64,000 nt of DNA from Planctomycetota bacterium (GTDB lineage: Bacteria; Planctomycetota; OFTM77). This document shows, piece after piece, positions 17,122 to 26,391 of this stretch. Location of the stretch: assembly GCA_029260795.1 (NCBI GenBank), contig JAJDCO010000002.1, positions 50,440-114,439 on the forward strand, written 5' to 3'. The first letter of the stretch is position 1; every line of letters begins with the position of its first letter. Below the pieces are notes generated by a model. It had not been told where the DNA came from, searched no databases, and saw only the letters and a list, made by a program, of their open reading frames with translations. Position numbers and translations under genes: made by a program.

Positions 17122-20100
17122 GCGTGTCTTCGGCGAGGCGCTGGAGATCGACCGCGAGTCGAGAGAGGCCTTCGTGCGCGCGCAGGCCGACGGCGATTCC
17201 GAGCTCGTCGCCGAGGTGCTGAGTCTTCTCGAGGCTCACGGGTCGGAGGATCGCCGGCTGGATGGCCACGTGGAGCAGAGAGACGCGATCGAAGCGATCC
17301 TGTCGGAGGAGCAAGCCTCGGTCGAGCCAGCCCGGCCCGCGAACGTGCCTGCGCATATCGGGTCCTACGAGATCGATGCCGAGATCGCCTCCGGGGGAAT
17401 GGGCACGGTCTATCGCGCCCACCGTGTCGACGGTGAGTTCCACCAGGAGGTGGCGATCAAGCTCATTCGTCGAGATGCTCCCGGTAAGGATCTCCTCGAG
17501 CGTTTTCGGCGTGAGCGGGAAGCCTTGGCTCGACTCGAACATCCGAACATCGCCCGGCTCATCGATGGGGGATCGACCGAGAGCGGTGAGCCTTACCTCG
17601 TGATGGAGTACATCGGAGGGTCGCGCCTTGACGAGTATGCGGACGAGAAGGTGCTCACTCTCGACGCGCGCGTCGAGCTGTTCCTGCAAATCTGCAGCGC
17701 GGTCGAGTACGCGCACCGCAATCTGATCGTTCATCGAGACATCAAGCCCGGAAACGTCCTGGTCACACCGGAAGGGCTGCCCAAGCTGCTCGATTTCGGA
17801 ATCGTCAAGATCCTCTCGGACGACGACGCTAGCAACGCGGTCACGCAGACCGGGCTGCGCGCATTCACGCCCCGCTATGCGAGCCCCGAGCAGCTGCTCG
17901 GGGAGCCGATCTCGACGGCGAGTGACGTCTACTCGCTGGGGGTGCTTCTCCATGAGCTCTTGACCGGGCAGGTGCCCTACGAGAGCACGGGCAGTGGACC
18001 CGAGGCGTTGATGCGAGCGATCATGACGGAGGATCCTGTTCGCCCCAGCACGCTGTTTCGCCGCGCGCAGAGCGACGTCGATTCGACGCGACTCGAGCAG
18101 CTCGCCCAGCGGCGACGCTCGCGACCCGATCGGCTCCGCCGCCGACTGGCAGGTGATCTCGACAACATTCTCTTGATGGCTTTGGCTCGGGAGCCAGAGC
18201 GAAGGTACCCATCCGTCGGAGACCTCGCCGACGACCTTCGGCGCCAGCGGGACGGACTTCCCATTCGGGCCCGCACTCCGACGCTCCGGTACCGCACCCT
18301 GAAGTTTCTCCGACGCAACCGATCGGGAGTCGTCATCGCGGCAGCCCTGGCGCTCGTGGTTTTCCTGGGCTCCTGGTTTCTCGTGCGAGAGGCACAGCTG
18401 GCGCGCAGTGAGCAGGCGAGCCGGGAGCTGGCATCGTCGGTGCAGCGCGTTCTCGCCTCCGTGAGCGCGTCGCGATTCTCGAGCGGCGGCATTCGCGAGG
18501 GATTGAGGAGCGCACTCGAGGGCGCCCACATCGAGCGAGTGGCTCGGAGTCTCGAGAGCCAACCTCGCGATCTCGTCGAGTTCTCCGAGACGATCGCTGG
18601 GATCTGCGAAGACGTCCACGACTTCGAGTCGGCCGTCGATTGGCGCCGCCGGGTGGTCGAGGCGGCACCTGCGGACGAGGCGCCCGAAGCACGAAAGCGG
18701 CTGGGGATCGCGCTTCGAGGCGCCGGTCAGCTCGAAGATTCCGAGCGCACGCTCTGGCGAGCCCAGCAGATGGCGTCTCGGCGAGGCCGTGTCTTGCTCG
18801 CGAACGAGATTCTGCGAGAACGAGCGCGCACCGCTTGGGAGGAAGGGCGGCTGACGGATTGCGAAGCACTGCTCGAGGAAGGCCTCGGAGCGCTGGGCTT
18901 CGACCGAAGTGAGCGCACGCTCGAGGCTCGCCTTCGATTGGATCGTGCCGAGCTGCGGGCGTGGCGGCACCAAGTCACCGGGGCGCACGAAGACTTGGAT
19001 CGTGTCGTCGAGCTGGCGCGCCGTGAGTCGATCGACGATGCCGACCTCCTTTGGGGCGAGGCGGACGTTCGACGAGGGCTCCTCCTCTGGCGCACGCCAG
19101 CGTTTGCCGAATGCGAGGTCTGGATCCGGCGCGGTGTCCAACGAATGCTCGAGCACCTTCCTCTCGAAGATGAGCGAGCTCTGTGGGCAATGAGCCGGCT
19201 CGTTACCGGTGGACGCATCTTCGATCGCCCGTCCCAGTCTCATCTGTGGGCAATGAGCCAGATCGTTTCCGGTGGACGCATCTTCGATCGCCCGTCCCAG
19301 GCTCAGTCGCGAGTTGGCCTCTGGACGCAAGCCGCCGAGCTGCGGGCGCGGTTGTTTGGGAGGATGGGTGTCGACTACGCCGACAGTCTCGTTCAGATGG
19401 CTGCGCTCAACGGTCTGATCGAAGGAAGGCACCTCTCGCAGGCTCAGCGAATCCTCAGCGCCGCTCGACCAGCGACTTCGCCGAGGCTTCAGGAGAGCCG
19501 GTACGTTGCGGCGGCGGTCGATTGTTGGTCCGCTGTTCCTGACATCCGTCAGGAAGCCCGGGCGCTGCTCGAGCTTCTCGACCTTGATGAGACCGTTTCG
19601 TCGGACCATTGGCTCCTACCATACCTCCGCAGCATTCAATTGACGCTGGCAATCCGCGATGGGGAGCCCGGGCAGTACGTGGCATTGGGTGAATCATTGG
19701 CAGAGCTGTCGCGACATCTCGGGCCGCGTCACCCGGACGTGCAGGCTCTCGTGATCGAGACGCCACCGACGGGCCCCCCCGAGATCCCCTGGCCGCCGGC
19801 GGCCTTGGCTGAGGCACAGCGAGGTCGCTCTTGGCCTTGGGGAAGGGTGTGGCGGGATGACGACGATTCGCCCGACGCAGAAGGCGAGATCGACTTCGAA
19901 GACGACATCGCCGAAAAGACGATCCTCGTGAGCAGCCCCTTGGAAGAGGGAGGCATCGCACTCTTCTGGATTCTGGGTCGACCCACGACGATCCAGCGAA
20001 CCGAGCGAGCCGAATCCTGCGAGTTTCTCCTGTACGTGAACCACAACCCGGCCCAGGTGATCCCCTTCAACGCGGCGCGACGCTTCGTGTACCTCAAGGA

Positions 20101-20431
20101 GACCCTTCAGTGGGTTCCCTTCGAGATTCCGTTCGACTGGCTCCGAGAGGGTGAGAACACATTCACGTTGATCGAGGCCCACGACCCGGAATGGAAGGAC
20201 AATAAACCCTGGGAGTATGGGCGCCTGACGCTGGCTATCGACAAGACGCGAGACTTCGATCGAAGTTGGTGGGTCGGCACGATGCATGCCTGCTGCCTCG
20301 AACAGCAGCTTGTGAACGCTCCGAAGCCGATCGACCCCTTCTCGGATGAGCTGCTGGCCCATCGGGACGAGGGGCGACGAGAGTGCCAGGGTGAGCTGAT
20401 GATGTTCCTCGAGATTCTGCCCGCTCGGTAG
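17093..20431 (+). CDS. Transmembrane Ser/Thr protein kinase with unusual C-terminal domain (kinase 2)
   Basis: 1112 residues from ATG 17093 (MKAGRWQEIERVF), preceded by GGAGGGTGAGG; this start sits inside the sigma 2 gene. The kinase domain covers about 90-395: IASGGMGTVYRAH, K123 in VAIKLI, HRDIKPGN with D216, and D234FG, so it looks catalytically intact. A transmembrane helix lies at about 418-436 (GVVIAAALALVVFLGSWFLV). Residues about 470-880 are a helical repeat region with weak TPR character. The final 200 residues are different: an acidic stretch (DDDDSPDAEGEIDFEDD) and then a beta-rich domain rich in Trp and Phe that I cannot name. Residues 697-738 are a 21-residue unit present twice in tandem. 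Partner of sigma 2. Confidence 0.92.
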   Translation: MKAGRWQEIERVFGEALEIDRESREAFVRAQADGDSELVAEVLSLLEAHGSEDRRLDGHVEQRDAIEAILSEEQASVEPARPANVPAHIGSYEIDAEIASGGMGTVYRAHRVDGEFHQEVAIKLIRRDAPGKDLLERFRREREALARLEHPNIARLIDGGSTESGEPYLVMEYIGGSRLDEYADEKVLTLDARVELFLQICSAVEYAHRNLIVHRDIKPGNVLVTPEGLPKLLDFGIVKILSDDDASNAVTQTGLRAFTPRYASPEQLLGEPISTASDVYSLGVLLHELLTGQVPYESTGSGPEALMRAIMTEDPVRPSTLFRRAQSDVDSTRLEQLAQRRRSRPDRLRRRLAGDLDNILLMALAREPERRYPSVGDLADDLRRQRDGLPIRARTPTLRYRTLKFLRRNRSGVVIAAALALVVFLGSWFLVREAQLARSEQASRELASSVQRVLASVSASRFSSGGIREGLRSALEGAHIERVARSLESQPRDLVEFSETIAGICEDVHDFESAVDWRRRVVEAAPADEAPEARKRLGIALRGAGQLEDSERTLWRAQQMASRRGRVLLANEILRERARTAWEEGRLTDCEALLEEGLGALGFDRSERTLEARLRLDRAELRAWRHQVTGAHEDLDRVVELARRESIDDADLLWGEADVRRGLLLWRTPAFAECEVWIRRGVQRMLEHLPLEDERALWAMSRLVTGGRIFDRPSQSHLWAMSQIVSGGRIFDRPSQAQSRVGLWTQAAELRARLFGRMGVDYADSLVQMAALNGLIEGRHLSQAQRILSAARPATSPRLQESRYVAAAVDCWSAVPDIRQEARALLELLDLDETVSSDHWLLPYLRSIQLTLAIRDGEPGQYVALGESLAELSRHLGPRHPDVQALVIETPPTGPPEIPWPPAALAEAQRGRSWPWGRVWRDDDDSPDAEGEIDFEDDIAEKTILVSSPLEEGGIALFWILGRPTTIQRTERAESCEFLLYVNHNPAQVIPFNAARRFVYLKETLQWVPFEIPFDWLREGENTFTLIEAHDPEWKDNKPWEYGRLTLAIDKTRDFDRSWWVGTMHACCLEQQLVNAPKPIDPFSDELLAHRDEGRRECQGELMMFLEILPAR
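19181..19306 (+). repeat. 63-bp in-frame tandem duplication inside kinase 2
   Basis: Two adjacent 63-base units (19181-19243 and 19244-19306) differ at a handful of positions. They encode LWAMSRLVTGGRIFDRPSQS-H and LWAMSQIVSGGRIFDRPSQA-Q. The reading frame is kept, adding 21 residues to the helical region. Confidence 0.93.
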
Positions 20432-20693
20432 GGAAGACGACCTGGGCTCGCGTGCTCACGGCACTCTTTCTTGGCCTCCTTTGAGCTTCGGGAACCTCGT
20501 TCAGGGCATTCCCGGTCGGTTCCGCTTACGACGCCGCCGAGTCCGGCCGGCCCAGGGTACGTCGCTCGTTCCAGCGGTGCACTTCGCAGGGTCGATCGCG
20601 AGGCCTTCGAGATCCGAGCTCATCGCTCGTCATCGAGAGGTCTGCGAGTGGCGTCGTTGCGGCCTTCATCCACCTCCAGAAAGGACCGTCGTC

Positions 20694-22121
20694 ATGTGTC
20701 GAAGAATCGGAATCGCACCCCGCCTGTTGTCGCTCGCGCTCGGGCTCTCGTTGATCAGCGTCGAGGCGAGCGCCTGGGAGGAGCCCAACGAGATCCTCAA
20801 GCTGACGTCGTCGTCTTCGAGTCTTTCGATCTTCGGCCATGCCGTGGCGGTCAGCGGCAACACGATGGTCGTGGGAGCGCCCGGAGATGAAGCGGCCTAC
20901 GTGTACGACGCTGCGACCGGGCAGCAGCTCCACAAGTTGACGGCGTCCGGCGCGAACCCAGGCGTTTTCGGGATCTCGGTCGGGGTCTGCGGAAACACGA
21001 TCATCATCGGGGCCTACCTCGAGAGGGGCGCAGTGACCGATGAAGGCGCCGCCTACCTCTTCGACGCGACGACGGGTCAACAGCTTTTCAAGCTCAAGGC
21101 CTCGAACGCGACCACTTCGGATCAGTTCGGATACTCGGTCGCCATCAGTGAGAGCTTCGCTCTCGTGGGAGCGGCAATGGATGACGAGGGGGGATACAAT
21201 TCGGGATCCGCGTATGTCTTCGATCTCGCGACGGGACAGGAGCTTCGTCGAATCACACTGCCCGTCTCCGCTGACCATGACTGGTTCGGTTTCTCGGTGG
21301 CCCTCAGTGGCACGAAGGGTCTCATCAGCGCCCGCAACGAGGACGAGCACGCTACGAACTCGGGCGCGGCCTACGTGTTCGACGTGACGACCGGTCAGCA
21401 GCTCCTCCGGTTGACCGCCTCCGATGCCGGCCAGCAGGATAGATTCGGGGAGTCCGTGGCGATCGATGGCAACCTGGGAATCGTCGGCACGGATATCTAT
21501 GAGGAGACGGCCTATGTCTTTGACATGACGACCGGCCAGGAGCTCTTCAAGCTGACGGGGTCCGGCGCCTTTGGAAAGCGTGTCGCTGTCGAAGGTAACC
21601 TGGCGCTCGTCGGTGCTTCCCTGGACGGCGAACTGGGGATCGGTGCCGGAGCCGTGTACCTGTTCGACCTGACCTCCGGTCAGCAGGTCTCGAAACTGAC
21701 GGCTTCGGACGGCGGTCCCAGCGATGGATTCGGTACCGCGGTGGCGATCTCCGGCGAGAAGATCCTCATCGGTTCTCCTTGGGACGTTCCCAACGGTTCC
21801 GCCTACCTGTTCGACCTGTACACGAAGCCAGCGATCGATGCCATCACTCCCGATCGGGGGCCGAGTCGAGGCGGCAATACGATCACGATCCATGGCTCGA
21901 GCTTCTGGCCGGGGACGACCGTGAGCATCGACGGTCAGCTCGCGCAAGTGACGTCGCTCAGCTACGCCCAGCTGCAGGTCGTCGTCCCTCGCTACACCGG
22001 GCCGCCTCCCACCGGGGTCACGATCCGTCGACTCGCCGCCGATGTCGATGTCACCGTGACGACTCCGTACGGGAACGACACGGTCATCAATGGCTATATG
22101 TATCGGTTCGTCGGCTGGTGA
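20694..22121 (+). CDS. Secreted FG-GAP seven-bladed propeller protein with C-terminal IPT/TIG domain
   Basis: 475 residues from ATG 20694, with AAAGGA upstream; the open frame runs further 5' but the signal peptide begins here (LLSLALGLSLISVEASA). Residues about 30-380 contain seven FG-GAP (integrin alpha-type) repeats, each with FGxSVAxSGxxxLVGA, a GxAYVFDxxTGQ turn and LxKLTAS. Seven blades make one complete propeller. Residues about 382-475 are an IPT/TIG immunoglobulin-like domain (ITPDRGPSRGGNTITIHGSS). Such proteins are extracellular and bind ligands or other surface proteins, often with calcium; this one has no enzymatic motif. It stands on its own between kinase 2 and the M74-like lipoprotein gene. 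Confidence 0.9.
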   Translation: MCRRIGIAPRLLSLALGLSLISVEASAWEEPNEILKLTSSSSSLSIFGHAVAVSGNTMVVGAPGDEAAYVYDAATGQQLHKLTASGANPGVFGISVGVCGNTIIIGAYLERGAVTDEGAAYLFDATTGQQLFKLKASNATTSDQFGYSVAISESFALVGAAMDDEGGYNSGSAYVFDLATGQELRRITLPVSADHDWFGFSVALSGTKGLISARNEDEHATNSGAAYVFDVTTGQQLLRLTASDAGQQDRFGESVAIDGNLGIVGTDIYEETAYVFDMTTGQELFKLTGSGAFGKRVAVEGNLALVGASLDGELGIGAGAVYLFDLTSGQQVSKLTASDGGPSDGFGTAVAISGEKILIGSPWDVPNGSAYLFDLYTKPAIDAITPDRGPSRGGNTITIHGSSFWPGTTVSIDGQLAQVTSLSYAQLQVVVPRYTGPPPTGVTIRRLAADVDVTVTTPYGNDTVINGYMYRFVGW

Positions 22122-22251
22122 GTGACCTCATCGCTCGCCCCGAAAAAAACGTTGGCCCACCGGCCAATCGAGCCTTTGTTCTCGCCTGACCTCCTGACGC
22201 GGATGGCAATCAGCCCTCCGGAACCGAGACGCCGGCGAGATGGAGGCGACC

Positions 22252-24234
22252 ATGACGAAGCGAGCGACGACACTCTTCTGTTTCCTGGCGGTACTGGTGG
22301 GACATTGGGCCTGCGCTCCGAGCTCGGGTGGCTCGAGGGGAGTCGGAGCGATCGGCGACGGCGAGGAGCATGAGGGCTCGCGTGGACTGGTGACCGTGAC
22401 GGGGCCTCGTCTGGACGGCGTGAATCCGTTGTCGGGCTCGATGGCATTCGACCTGGCGGGAGCGTCGTTCAGCGGAGACGCCGAGGGCGTGCGGCTCCGG
22501 ATCAATGGGGAGTCGATCTCGGTGACGTCCCTCGCTCCGCAGCGAATCGAGTCCTCCTATCAGTTCGAGGACGGACGAAACGAGGTCTCCTTGGTCGTGC
22601 CCGATACCGACGGCCGGGCGATCGAGCTCGACGCGATCTTCTGGGCCGGCTTTCGCCGGCTCGATGTCGATGTCGAGCGTGAGAATGGGTCACCGGTGAG
22701 CGGAGCTGAGGTCACGCTCACGCTCGTGGATGACCCCGACGTGGTGCTGCAGGGAACGACCACGAACGGAATCGCGAGCTTCTTCGACATGCCCGGACGC
22801 ACGTTCTTGGTGACGGCCCGGGATTCTCAGGGACGCTTCGGATCGACCGGCGCCGTCGGCGATCAAGGCTTCGTGGCCGTGACGCTGTGGAGCTTCGATC
22901 CGCCCAGCTTGATCGACAACAACGACCTGCACCTCGGCACGACCGAAGGCTGGGACGTGGGCAGCGCGCCCGTCGACATCGTGCCCCATGACGAAGGCGA
23001 CCCCGGCTTCGCGCCTGACTGGGATCTGAAGGTGACGACAGCCGGCGAGGGGCCGCAAACGATCTCGCGCACGTTCCAAACACAGGCCGGCGTCAAGAAT
23101 GTCTCGGTCCGTTATCGATTCATCACCAGCGAGGTGCCGGGCGGCTACTTCGGAAGCAAGTACAACGACACGTTCAGTGTGTCGATTCGGGCGGAGGGCA
23201 GCGCGGCGGCGGTCTCGGAAAGTAACAGCATGAACTCGCTCGGTCTGGCCGCCTTCGATGCGAAAGGCGCGACCGCGTGGCGGACGAAGTCGCTGGCGGT
23301 GCCGGCCACGGGAGACGTCGTCCAGGTCGATGTCACGGTGGCCAACGTCGGCGACGGCCTGTTCGATTCCTCGGTCGTGGTCGACTGGGTCGAGGAGAAG
23401 GCGCTCGGCATCACGGCCTTCGAGCTGCACGATGTCGACGGTCAACCGCTGCGGTACTTGAGCACCGGCAGCCATCCGTACTTCGGTGGGCAGACGCGCG
23501 TCCACGGCAAGCTCACGGTCGAAGGCGCGAAGACAGATCAGCTCTCCACTGCGAAGCTCGAGGTCATTCAAGGCGGCAAGGTAGTGGCCACGGCGAGCCT
23601 GTCGAGCGCTGCCGCGTCACTCCTGCAGCCCTTCGGCGACGACGAGAAGGTCGAGATCGCCAGCAGCCAGCTGCTCTTCGAGCTTCCTTCGGCACAGGCG
23701 GCCTTGGTCGATGGCAGCGCGGATGGGACGCTCCAGCTTCGCGTCAGCGCGGAGTCGGCGAGCGGACAGACCGTGAGCCAGGAGTTCGCCCGGCCGCTCG
23801 GAATCCTCGTGCGCTATCGAGGCACGGGACGGTATGGGCCGCGCAACGAGCACGAGGGCGGGGACGATTGGGGCCAGCCGAGCGTGGTGAAGCTCCTGGG
23901 CAAGATCTCGCAGATCGACCAGGTCGGCGACCTGAGCAACATGAACGGCGGCCACATCGCCCCGCACACCACGCATCGCGAGGGACGCGACATCGACGCC
24001 TGGTTCAACGGCTACAACGCCCGCAACACCGGTACGGCGGTGAATCTGCTCGAGCTGCTCAACGGCCCGAACGGCAAGCACGTCGAGCTGATCTACGTCA
24101 CCTATCGGAAGCAAGCGTCGGACGACTTCTGGTCGACCATCCAGAGCGTGAAGCTCGATGACGATCGCTACGCGCGCGACGTGATCCTGCCCTTCGCAGG
24201 CCACGAGAGCCATTTCCACCTGCGCCTGAAGTGA
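22252..24234 (+). CDS. Lipid-anchored or secreted protein with C-terminal M74 (MepA-like) murein endopeptidase domain
   Basis: 660 residues from ATG 22252, with GGAGG eight bases upstream. The N-terminus is a signal peptide ending HWAC21, possibly a weak lipobox. Residues about 35-210 are Ig-like and carboxypeptidase-regulatory-like beta domains, and 220-385 a lectin-like sandwich. Residues about 430-520 are another Ig-like unit. The last 130 residues match the LAS metallopeptidase core of penicillin-insensitive murein endopeptidase: H572-x-x-H575-REGRDI-D582 and the terminal GHESHFHLRL with H654 and H656. In MepA the equivalent His/Asp/His residues bind zinc and cleave DD-crosslinks in peptidoglycan. 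The long beta-domain N-terminal extension is unusual for M74. Activity on peptidoglycan is inferred. Confidence 0.8.
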   Translation: MTKRATTLFCFLAVLVGHWACAPSSGGSRGVGAIGDGEEHEGSRGLVTVTGPRLDGVNPLSGSMAFDLAGASFSGDAEGVRLRINGESISVTSLAPQRIESSYQFEDGRNEVSLVVPDTDGRAIELDAIFWAGFRRLDVDVERENGSPVSGAEVTLTLVDDPDVVLQGTTTNGIASFFDMPGRTFLVTARDSQGRFGSTGAVGDQGFVAVTLWSFDPPSLIDNNDLHLGTTEGWDVGSAPVDIVPHDEGDPGFAPDWDLKVTTAGEGPQTISRTFQTQAGVKNVSVRYRFITSEVPGGYFGSKYNDTFSVSIRAEGSAAAVSESNSMNSLGLAAFDAKGATAWRTKSLAVPATGDVVQVDVTVANVGDGLFDSSVVVDWVEEKALGITAFELHDVDGQPLRYLSTGSHPYFGGQTRVHGKLTVEGAKTDQLSTAKLEVIQGGKVVATASLSSAAASLLQPFGDDEKVEIASSQLLFELPSAQAALVDGSADGTLQLRVSAESASGQTVSQEFARPLGILVRYRGTGRYGPRNEHEGGDDWGQPSVVKLLGKISQIDQVGDLSNMNGGHIAPHTTHREGRDIDAWFNGYNARNTGTAVNLLELLNGPNGKHVELIYVTYRKQASDDFWSTIQSVKLDDDRYARDVILPFAGHESHFHLRLK

Positions 24235-24373
24235 GGTCCGGCCAGGGGGCTCGCGGGTTGTTCTCGGATTTCCCGTGAGCCCACGACCGTCATTTCGGTG
24301 CATTCCCAGCCGCGCCCGCCTCGGCTCCCTCGGAGGGGGCGGGCTGGCGCTCGTTGAAGGAAGGAGGCCCCCC

Positions 24374-26074
24374 ATGTCCAGTCGACCTGCCCTCGGTCAT
24401 CGCTCAGCTTCGAGGCACCTCACCCGAGTCGTGTCGATCGGCTGGTTGGCCGGGACGATTCTGGTGGGCGCGGCCTGGTCTCAACCGACCTGGCGGATCT
24501 CCGTCGACGCCTTCGAGAGCGAGCTGTCCGGACTCCATACCTTGTACTCGGTGTCGGACGATGGCAGCCGGGTGGTGTTCGCGAGTGACTCGACTTTCAT
24601 CCCCAGCGATCACAACGGCGTGTTCGACATCTTCCTTCGGGACCAGCCCGGGAGCACGACCACGCGCGTCAGCGTCTCGGGCTCGGGGGGCGAGGCGAAC
24701 GGCTTGAGTGACTTCCCGTCGATCTCGGGCAACGGCCTTCTGGTTGCCTTTCAATCGAATGCGTCGAATCTCGTGCCCAATGACTTGAACGGCGCCTTCG
24801 ACATCTTTGTGCATCATCTGGGAACGCGCACCACCGTGCGGGTGAGTCGCTCGTCGGGGGGCGAGGAGGGCTTCGGGAACTCCTTCGTGCCCACTCTGTC
24901 GGATGACGGACAGTTCGTCTCGTTTGCGAGCGATGCCTCGAACTTGGTGGCGAACGACACGAACGGGGTCCGCGACATCTTTCTGCACGATCGATTCTCC
25001 GGGATCACGACCCGCGTCAGTGTGGCCGACTTCACGAACTTCGAAGCCGACGGCGACTCGTTGCCGGCCACGCTGTCCGGCAACGGAAACCGGGTCGCCT
25101 TCTTCAGCCTGGCGACCAACTTGGTCCCGGGCGACACCAACGGTCTGCCGGACATCTTCGTGCGAGATCTTCAGTTCTCGACGACGCGGCGAATCAACGT
25201 CAGCTCGTCGGGTGCTCAGGCCAACGGCCTGACGGGTCCCTTCTTTGCACTCTCCTCTGACGGTCACTTCGCCGTGTTCGAGAGCGCCGCCAGCAATCTG
25301 GTGCCGAATGACACCAACGGGAAGTCGGACATCTTCGTGCGGGATCTCCAGACGAGAACGACCACGCGCGTGAGCGTGGACTCGAGCGGCAACGAGCTCG
25401 CGGCCGAGAGCTTCTATCCTTCGATCTCGGCCGACGGACGTTGGATCGCGTTCTTGAGCCATGCGGCCAACCTCACTCCCAACGACACCAACGGCACCTG
25501 GGACGTGTTCGTGCACGATCGATCGACGCTTCAGACGCGACTGGTTTCGCGGAGCTCGGCCGGAGACCAGATGCAAGGCGCGAGCGCCGTTCCCTACATG
25601 CCCCCTCAGGTCACGGGCGACGGGCGCTCGGTCGTGTTCGGAAGCGACGCCCCCAATCTGGTCCCGGGCGACACGAATGGCGTGACCGATATCTTTCTCC
25701 GCGACCGCATCGCTCTCGAGCTGCTCGGCGTGCCGGCGGTCGGCAACCCGGTCCAGTTTCGCGTGTCCAACGCGATCGGCGAGGCCGGGCTGACGGCCAA
25801 CGTGCTGATATCGTGCTCGGGAACGCAGCCGGGCTTTCTCCTCCCCATGGGCGATTATCGACGGATCTACCTCAATCTCGACTCGTGCACCGACGTCGGC
25901 ATCGCCTTCGGCTCGTTGCTTCAAGGAACTGTGGACGCCACTGGCTTGGCGCAGACGCCGACGATCAGCTTTCCCAACGTCAGTCCCGGTATCACGGTCT
26001 CAGCAATGGCGTTGCTCACGACTCCGACCAGCTTCGGATCGATCACGAGTCCGATCACGTTCGTGACGCAATGA
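24374..26074 (+). CDS. Secreted seven-bladed PD40/TolB-like propeller with shared C-terminal domain
   Basis: 566 residues from ATG 24374, which has a strong AAGGAGG nine bases upstream. Residues 1-40 are a long signal peptide. Seven blades follow, each containing (P/A)-x-D-x-NG-xxDIFxxD, for example PNDTNGKSDIFVRD, a repeat of about 58 residues; this is a complete PD40-type propeller. After about residue 450 comes a C-terminal domain (VLISCSGTQPGFLLP, DSCTDVGIAFGSLLQ, FGSITSPITFVTQ) that closely resembles the end of the protein encoded at 52485-54023. It has no catalytic motif, so it is probably a surface binding protein. A REP-like composite repeat begins about 50 bases after its stop. Confidence 0.87.
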   Translation: MSSRPALGHRSASRHLTRVVSIGWLAGTILVGAAWSQPTWRISVDAFESELSGLHTLYSVSDDGSRVVFASDSTFIPSDHNGVFDIFLRDQPGSTTTRVSVSGSGGEANGLSDFPSISGNGLLVAFQSNASNLVPNDLNGAFDIFVHHLGTRTTVRVSRSSGGEEGFGNSFVPTLSDDGQFVSFASDASNLVANDTNGVRDIFLHDRFSGITTRVSVADFTNFEADGDSLPATLSGNGNRVAFFSLATNLVPGDTNGLPDIFVRDLQFSTTRRINVSSSGAQANGLTGPFFALSSDGHFAVFESAASNLVPNDTNGKSDIFVRDLQTRTTTRVSVDSSGNELAAESFYPSISADGRWIAFLSHAANLTPNDTNGTWDVFVHDRSTLQTRLVSRSSAGDQMQGASAVPYMPPQVTGDGRSVVFGSDAPNLVPGDTNGVTDIFLRDRIALELLGVPAVGNPVQFRVSNAIGEAGLTANVLISCSGTQPGFLLPMGDYRRIYLNLDSCTDVGIAFGSLLQGTVDATGLAQTPTISFPNVSPGITVSAMALLTTPTSFGSITSPITFVTQ

Positions 26075-26120
26075 CTGAGAATACGGAGCCAGGCTGCGCG
26101 ACTACTTCGAGCTCGAACCA

Positions 26121-26358
26121 GTCGAACTCCGTTCGGGTCTCTGTACCCCATGCACGTGCGAGAAGGCAGAGCCACCGACGGTAATCGTCACGCGAGACCG
26201 ACTGCGTAGTGGACTGAAACGATGGCCAAATCGGAGGGCGGACTTCAGTCCGCTGAATACGCCCTTGGCGATCACGACGGCTTCGGAAGGGCGAACGACC
26301 TCCCACCCGAATGAATTCGGGCCTCCGAGGGGACGGTCTGGAGCATTTCGTTTTGCAA
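26121..26358 (-). repeat. REP-like composite repeat, copy E1
   Basis: Minus-strand copy of the element at 43697 and 63716. It contains the hairpins GCGGACTTCAGTCCGC (26238-26253) and CCCGAATGAATTCGGG (26306-26321), whose loops are TTCA and TGAA, and ends with the GCATTTCGTTTTGCAA tail also present, inverted, at the start of the 63.7-kb copy. About 85 bases between the second hairpin and the TACCCCA block are unique to this copy. No transposase gene is inside. The element fills most of the 26075-26391 gap. Confidence 0.85.
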
Positions 26359-26391
26359 CGCCAGGGTGAGTCCGCCCTCCGGGGACGCTCC

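Noticed and set aside
17030..19609. Open frame of 859 codons on the minus strand
   Set aside because: It is antisense to kinase 2, whose kinase motifs are intact. The antisense reading is rich in Arg and Ser without any family.
26121..26358. E1/E2/E3 elements as insertion sequences
   Set aside because: They are about 250-290 bases, carry no transposase frame, and consist of short hairpins, so they are passive repeats at most.
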